Positions 63,481 to 64,000 of a DNA stretch of 64,000 nucleotides are shown piece after piece (positions within the stretch are counted from its first letter, which is position 1; each line of letters begins with the position of its first letter). The DNA comes from Anoplopoma fimbria (taxonomy: Eukaryota; Chordata; Actinopteri; Perciformes; Anoplopomatidae). The notes below the pieces were generated by a model, which had not been told where the DNA came from, did no database searches, and saw only the letters and a list, made by a program, of their open reading frames with translations. The stretch covers positions 11,810,976-11,874,975 of the forward strand of contig NC_072467.1 in NCBI RefSeq assembly GCF_027596085.1, given 5' to 3'. The position numbers and the translations under genes are program-made.

Positions 63481-64000
63481 TGTTTTTGAGTCAGATTTAC
63501 CACTGTCAAAAAATGACATATTTCTCATATATAAACAAAACGTAAAGAGTTTGTCTAAAAATGATGTAATTATTAGATTATATTCAAATGATGTGCTAAA
63601 TAGCCTAATAAAAATGCAAGGAATATCCTGCCTATGCATTGTTTAGCACATGCAGCAGGTAAAATATGATTGCTGACTTAAATACAATCCATTAGCACAT
63701 TTGCAGATTCATGTATAAAACATTATAATATTAGTAAGCCTAGTGCAGTAGAGTGTATTTTTGTAAAATAGGTGATCCTGCTCACTACAGTCTCATGTCT
63801 CAGGAATTCAGTCTTTGTCAATATTAGGAGCAGGAAGTACAGTAAGACTAAAAACAAACATGAAAACATGACAGGCTGAAGACTTGGAAGTACAAACTTT
63901 TATATTTCTACATCTTTAATGTTGAAATTCTGTCCTAGTGGTGTATGTCAGTAAAAGAGCAGGTGTACGTCGCCATCTAGAGTGTAACATTCATAACTTC
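63481..64000. other. Upstream intergenic DNA, no gene seen
   Basis: AT-rich unique sequence to the window edge; nothing recognised. Confidence 0.6.

Overview
This window reads as teleost fish (probably percomorph) nuclear DNA. The evidence is the one recognisable gene, a vertebrate znf423-type zinc-finger gene, together with a very high density of (CA)n/(GT)n microsatellites and several fish-type interspersed repeats: Rex3-like 3' tail, L2/Maui-like LINE, a foldback element and AT-rich non-autonomous DNA-element copies. Coding sequence is about 250 bp of 64 kb; everything else is intron, promoter or upstream intergenic DNA.

The gene lies on the minus strand, so it reads from right to left. 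The first coding exon (47639-47678) encodes 13 residues beginning MSRRKQAKPRS, the NuRD-recruiting N-terminus shared by ZNF423, ZNF521, SALL and FOG proteins. A 33.2-kb intron follows. The next coding exon (14260-14469) carries an Asp-rich acidic stretch and the first C2H2 zinc finger, closely resembling the start of ZNF423. Both introns are phase 1 and the two exons join in frame. The large exon holding the remaining fingers is not in the window and should lie to the left of position 1. A CpG-rich promoter/5'-UTR region lies at about 47.7-48.5 kb, with a GC-rich shoulder to 49.1 kb. From 49 to 64 kb is upstream intergenic DNA with no recognisable gene.

Layout: 1-14.26 kb is the intron downstream of the zinc-finger exon. 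It has many microsatellites, alternating polypurine/polypyrimidine blocks, and an array of three to four diverged 54-bp modules each carrying a CCCNNGGG palindrome. 14.47-47.64 kb is intron 1, with microsatellites, diverged DNA-element copies and several low-repeat, homeodomain-site-rich stretches that look like conserved non-coding elements. It also holds a CCAAT-box array at 33.7-34.2 kb. 49-64 kb contains a 31-bp-arm foldback element, a degenerate CAGC-type minisatellite, a fossil LINE (58.5-60.0 kb) and candidate distal elements with POU-octamer motifs.

I see no new multi-gene system. The observations most worth a check are the 54-bp palindromic module array, which could be a target for EBF or Znf423 itself, the intronic CCAAT array, and the separation of the NuRD-binding micro-exon by 33 kb. 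Conservation and transcript evidence cannot be assessed from one sequence, so all regulatory calls are candidates only.
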